Positions 50,180 to 52,459 of a stretch of DNA of 52,459 bases are shown here, piece by piece. The notes under the pieces were generated by a model. The model saw only the letters and a list, made by a program, of their open reading frames with translations. It had not been told where the DNA came from and ran no database searches. Source of the stretch: JBDUDK01 sp040002995. Its GTDB lineage: Bacteria; Actinomycetota; Acidimicrobiia; Acidimicrobiales; Ilumatobacteraceae. The DNA lies in contig JBDUDK010000049.1 of the NCBI GenBank assembly GCA_040002995.1, forward strand, positions 1 through 52,459, given 5' to 3'. A program made the translations under genes and the position numbers. Within the stretch, counting starts at the first letter, position 1; the number at the start of each line of letters is the position of its first letter.

Positions 50180-51505
50180 GTGCCTGACGTCCCGGAGATC
50201 CGGTATGCCAAGAGCGGCGACGTTCATATCGCGTACCAAGTCGTCGGCGACGGAGAGGTCGACCTCGTCCATTCGCCAGGGATTTGGTCGAACCTGGAAA
50301 TCATGTGGGAGTGGCCCGAGTGGTCGCGTTACCTGCACCGACTGGCGGCGTTTTCTCGGTTGATTCTCTTCGACATGCGCGGTGTCGGTTTGTCGGATCG
50401 CGGCGCGGATCCGCCCACGCTGGAGCGTCAGGTAGACGACATCGGAGCGGTGATGAACGCCGCGCAGTCCCCTACCGCTGTCATCTTCGGCGGTGCTCGA
50501 GCCAGCGCGATGACGATGTTGTTCGCGGCGAGCTTTCCGGAGAGAACCCAGGCGCTCGTGCTTTACGCACCCTTCGCGAAGACGCTCCGTTCTGCGGACT
50601 GGCCGTTCGGGCGCACGGAGCGCGAGCAGGAACTTTTCTACGATCGCTTCACGCGGGAGATGGGCACCGCCAAGAATCTCGACCTCCAGGGTCCAAGCCA
50701 CGACGCGCGGTTGAAGCGTTGGTGGGGCCGCTTCGAGCGCCTCGGCGCGTCCCCCGGCGCGTGGCGTGAGATGGCCGAGATCCTCGGGCAGCTCGACATC
50801 CGGCATGTCCTACCGAACATTCGCGTGCCGACGCTCGTGATTCAGCGCACAGGTGACCTGATCGTCGATATCGGCCAAGGACGCGAGATAGCCAAGCGCA
50901 TTCCGCAAGCGACCTTCGTGGAATTGCGCGGCGACGACCACATCCCGTTTCTCGGCGATGCCGATACGATCGTCGACGAGATAGAAGAGTTCTTGACAGG
51001 CGTCCGTCCGGTCCCCGAGCGAGACCGCGTGCTGGCAACGGTGTTGTTCACAGACATCGTCGGTTCCACCGAGCATGCGGTGGCTCTGGGCGACCACGCG
51101 TGGCGAGCGCTCCTCGACGATCACGACCAGCTCGTCCGCGATCGCATCAACCGCTTCCGCGGGCGGTGCGTCAAGACGACGGGCGACGGTGTGTTGGCGA
51201 CCTTCGATGGTCCGGGACGCGCCATCCGATGCGCGCAAGCGATACGCGACGACGTCCATTCAATTGGCATCGCTATTCGGGCGGGCCTGCACTCCGGGGA
51301 AGTGGAGCTGCGGGGAGATGACGTCGGCGGCATTGCCGTCCACATCGGCGCCCGCGTCGCGGCGATCGCCCACCCCGGCCAGGTCCTCGTCTCGTCCACA
51401 GTCAAAGATCTCGTCGCCGGATCCGGACTCAGCTTCTCGGAGGCAGGCGACCACACGCTGAAGGGCGTACCCGATACTTGGAGACTCTTCGCCGTCGAGG
51501 ACTAA
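50180..51505 (+). CDS. Alpha/beta-hydrolase-adenylate cyclase fusion, nucleophile lost
   Basis: A 441-residue fusion. Residues ~1-275 are an alpha/beta hydrolase (IAYQVVGDGEVDLVHSPGIW, ILFDMRGVGLSDRGADPP, LPNIRVPTLVIQRTGDLIVD, RGDDHIPFLGDAD). At the nucleophile elbow, where G-x-S-x-G is expected, it reads FGGARASAM: Ala instead of Ser. The hydrolase is probably inactive and may bind a ligand. Residues ~285-441 are a class III nucleotide cyclase (ATVLFTDIVGSTEHAVALGD, VKTTGDGVLATFDGPGRAIR, RAGLHSGEVELRGDDVGGIA, AHPGQVLVSSTVKDLVAGSG), with metal Asp residues present. It would make cAMP. The GTG start is at 50180, divergent from the c-di-GMP gene. Confidence 0.9.
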   Translation: MPDVPEIRYAKSGDVHIAYQVVGDGEVDLVHSPGIWSNLEIMWEWPEWSRYLHRLAAFSRLILFDMRGVGLSDRGADPPTLERQVDDIGAVMNAAQSPTAVIFGGARASAMTMLFAASFPERTQALVLYAPFAKTLRSADWPFGRTEREQELFYDRFTREMGTAKNLDLQGPSHDARLKRWWGRFERLGASPGAWREMAEILGQLDIRHVLPNIRVPTLVIQRTGDLIVDIGQGREIAKRIPQATFVELRGDDHIPFLGDADTIVDEIEEFLTGVRPVPERDRVLATVLFTDIVGSTEHAVALGDHAWRALLDDHDQLVRDRINRFRGRCVKTTGDGVLATFDGPGRAIRCAQAIRDDVHSIGIAIRAGLHSGEVELRGDDVGGIAVHIGARVAAIAHPGQVLVSSTVKDLVAGSGLSFSEAGDHTLKGVPDTWRLFAVED

Positions 51506-51616
51506 CCCGCGGCCGTCGAACCGAGGGCAGCGTTGCAGTCGTGCCAGCAGAGCCGCCCGTCTTCGGCCTGTTCGTGTCGGGAAGGAACTTTTGCGAGGTC
51601 TCTGGTTGTCAAAGGA

Positions 51617-51656
51617 GAGCTGGCCTCCTCGGTGACTGGACGTCGGAGGCCAGCTC
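51617..51656. terminator. Bidirectional hairpin between convergent genes
   Basis: A perfect 12-bp inverted repeat, GAGCTGGCCTCC (51617-51628) and GGAGGCCAGCTC (51645-51656), with a 16-base loop. It lies between the ends of the cyclase gene (+, 51505) and the MerR gene (-, 51676). No T-run follows on either strand, but its position fits termination for both. Confidence 0.7.
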
Positions 51657-51675
51657 CGGAATCTGCACTCGGCAG

Positions 51676-51981
51676 TTAGCGCCGGCGGCGCGTCGCGAGC
51701 GCCTCGTTCAGCTGGTGCTGCAAATCGGCGACCTCAGCTTCGAGGAGCAGTATTCGGCGGATGGAGGCAAGGGTCATCCCCTCACCTGCCATCGTCGACA
51801 CTTGCTGCACGCGGTTGATCTCGGAACGGCTGTAGCGGCGCTGGCCTCCGTCGGAGCGGGCGGGTTGGACGACCTCTTCGAGGTCGAGCCGCCGCAGGAA
51901 TGCTGGCTGGACGTCGAGCATCCCTGCGACCTGCCCCACGGTGTAGAGCGGTGCGTGTTCGTCATCGAAGGGCAGTACCAC
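51676..51981 (-). CDS. MerR-family regulator, HspR-like
   Basis: A 101-residue MerR-type protein. The N-terminal helix-turn-helix reads LYTVGQVAGMLDVQPAFLRR followed by LDLEEVVQPARSDGGQRRYS, then RSEINRVQQVSTMAGEGMTL. A C-terminal helix (ILLLEAEVADLQHQLNEALA) suits dimerisation. HspR-type repressors of heat-shock genes have this size and layout. It is encoded directly downstream of the small heat-shock gene (16-base gap), so it probably represses that operon through an inverted repeat that would lie right of the window. Confidence 0.85.
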   Translation of the reverse strand: MVLPFDDEHAPLYTVGQVAGMLDVQPAFLRRLDLEEVVQPARSDGGQRRYSRSEINRVQQVSTMAGEGMTLASIRRILLLEAEVADLQHQLNEALATRRRR

Positions 51982-51996
51982 CGCTTACCCCCTGGA

Positions 51997-52449
51997 TCAA
52001 ACGCCAGCGTTCTCGCGGTCATTGTCGTGGGCGTGCGTGTCGATCGCCCGGCTCTTCTCGGATACGTCGATCGGGACTCGCCGGGGTTTGGCCTTCTCCG
52101 CCACTGGCAGCCGGAGGGTCAACACGCCGTCGGTGTATTCGGCCTTGATGCGATCAGGGTCGAGCGTGTCGCCAAGGAAGAGTTGCCGGCTAAACGTCCC
52201 TTGAGGCCGCTCGCCGAGGAGCAGCTCGACGCCCTCGGTCTCGGAACGGCCTCGCGTCGCGTGGACGGTGAGCACGTTCTTTTCGACGGTGAGGTCGATG
52301 GACTTTGCGTCGACGCCAGGGAGGTCGAAATGGACGACGAACTCGTCGCCCTTGCGATAGGCGTCGATCGGCATGGCTGCCGGGCGGGCTGGGGTGCCGA
52401 ACACTTGCTGGGTGATTCGGTCGAACTCGCGGAACGGGTCGGTACGCAT
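51997..52449 (-). CDS. Small heat-shock protein, Hsp20 family
   Basis: A 150-residue Hsp20 chaperone. The N-terminal arm is TDPFREFDRITQQVFG; the alpha-crystallin domain has DEFVVHFDLPGVDAKSIDLT then VEKNVLTVHATRGRS, and ends KAEYTDGVLTLRLPVAEKAK (the A-x-x-x-n-G-V-L conserved stretch). A C-terminal extension follows, with PRRVPIDV (IxV-like). It holds denatured proteins for refolding. The ATG at 52449 is used; another ATG two codons earlier (52455) is equally possible, since the ribosome site may lie beyond the window edge. It forms an operon with the merR gene. Confidence 0.93.
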   Translation of the reverse strand: MRTDPFREFDRITQQVFGTPARPAAMPIDAYRKGDEFVVHFDLPGVDAKSIDLTVEKNVLTVHATRGRSETEGVELLLGERPQGTFSRQLFLGDTLDPDRIKAEYTDGVLTLRLPVAEKAKPRRVPIDVSEKSRAIDTHAHDNDRENAGV

Positions 52450-52459
52450 CAGCATCGGG

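Noticed and set aside
1..52459. CRISPR arrays, rRNA and tRNA genes.
   Set aside because: No regularly spaced short repeats, no rRNA core sequences and no tRNA-like TΨC arm with a matching acceptor stem were seen by eye; a dedicated tRNA scan would be needed to be certain.

Overview
The window reads as chromosomal DNA of a high-GC actinomycete. Evidence: very G/C-rich third codon positions, frequent GTG starts, chains of 4-base ATGA/GTGA overlaps, a divergent-promoter furA-katG pair, a class A penicillin-binding protein with a Thr-rich tail, and several F420/FMN luciferase-like monooxygenases. Acidimicrobiia or a relative is my guess from gene content. No rRNA, tRNA, CRISPR array or transposase gene was recognised.

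The centrepiece (19339-36316) is a complete-looking locus for a high-affinity group 1h [NiFe]-hydrogenase. From upstream to downstream on the minus strand it holds: a SIS-HypC fusion, a GmhA-like SIS protein, hypE, hypF, hhyS, hhyL, a NifU-like protein, DUF5947, DUF6084, a 605-residue protein ending in an M52 maturation protease, a 34-residue membrane peptide, a YceI-like protein, hypA, hypC, a small YtxH-like membrane protein and hypD. No hypB is visible. A PadR-YceI fusion regulator lies divergently at the upstream end (33521), followed by a second YtxH-like gene and, convergently, a second 34-residue peptide downstream of a PAS protein. So a three-part module (YceI-like, YtxH-like, 34-residue single-span peptide) occurs once at each end of the locus. 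I consider this the most interesting unreported feature.

Left part (1-19146): dienelactone hydrolase; a 1.1-kb gene-poor stretch with two strong hairpins; NYN/PIN-like protein facing a frameshifted DUF4180 gene; winged-helix protein; katG and fur; a 2.3-kb segment (7391-9682) bounded by inverted copies of a palindromic ~55-bp repeat and carrying two gene fragments plus a dimethylformamidase-like gene; then USP-like, histidine phosphatase, membrane protein, zinc-ribbon and PBP1 genes in one minus-strand operon; an F420 LLM oxidoreductase and an M20 amidohydrolase; two small envelope proteins; and an ECF sigma factor coupled to a putative anti-sigma factor.

Right part (36354-52449): an LLM oxidoreductase, MaoC-like and DUF4188 proteins, a decayed pair of secreted-protein genes, a PhyH-type dioxygenase, a pentapeptide-like protein, and a flavin cassette (FMN reductase divergent from three LLM monooxygenases and a GNAT) probably for scavenging an organosulfur or amine compound. 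The window ends with a GGDEF-EAL protein, an alpha/beta-hydrolase/adenylate-cyclase fusion whose hydrolase nucleophile is lost, and an hsp20-merR heat-shock pair.

All functional calls come from reading motifs by eye; no database search was possible.
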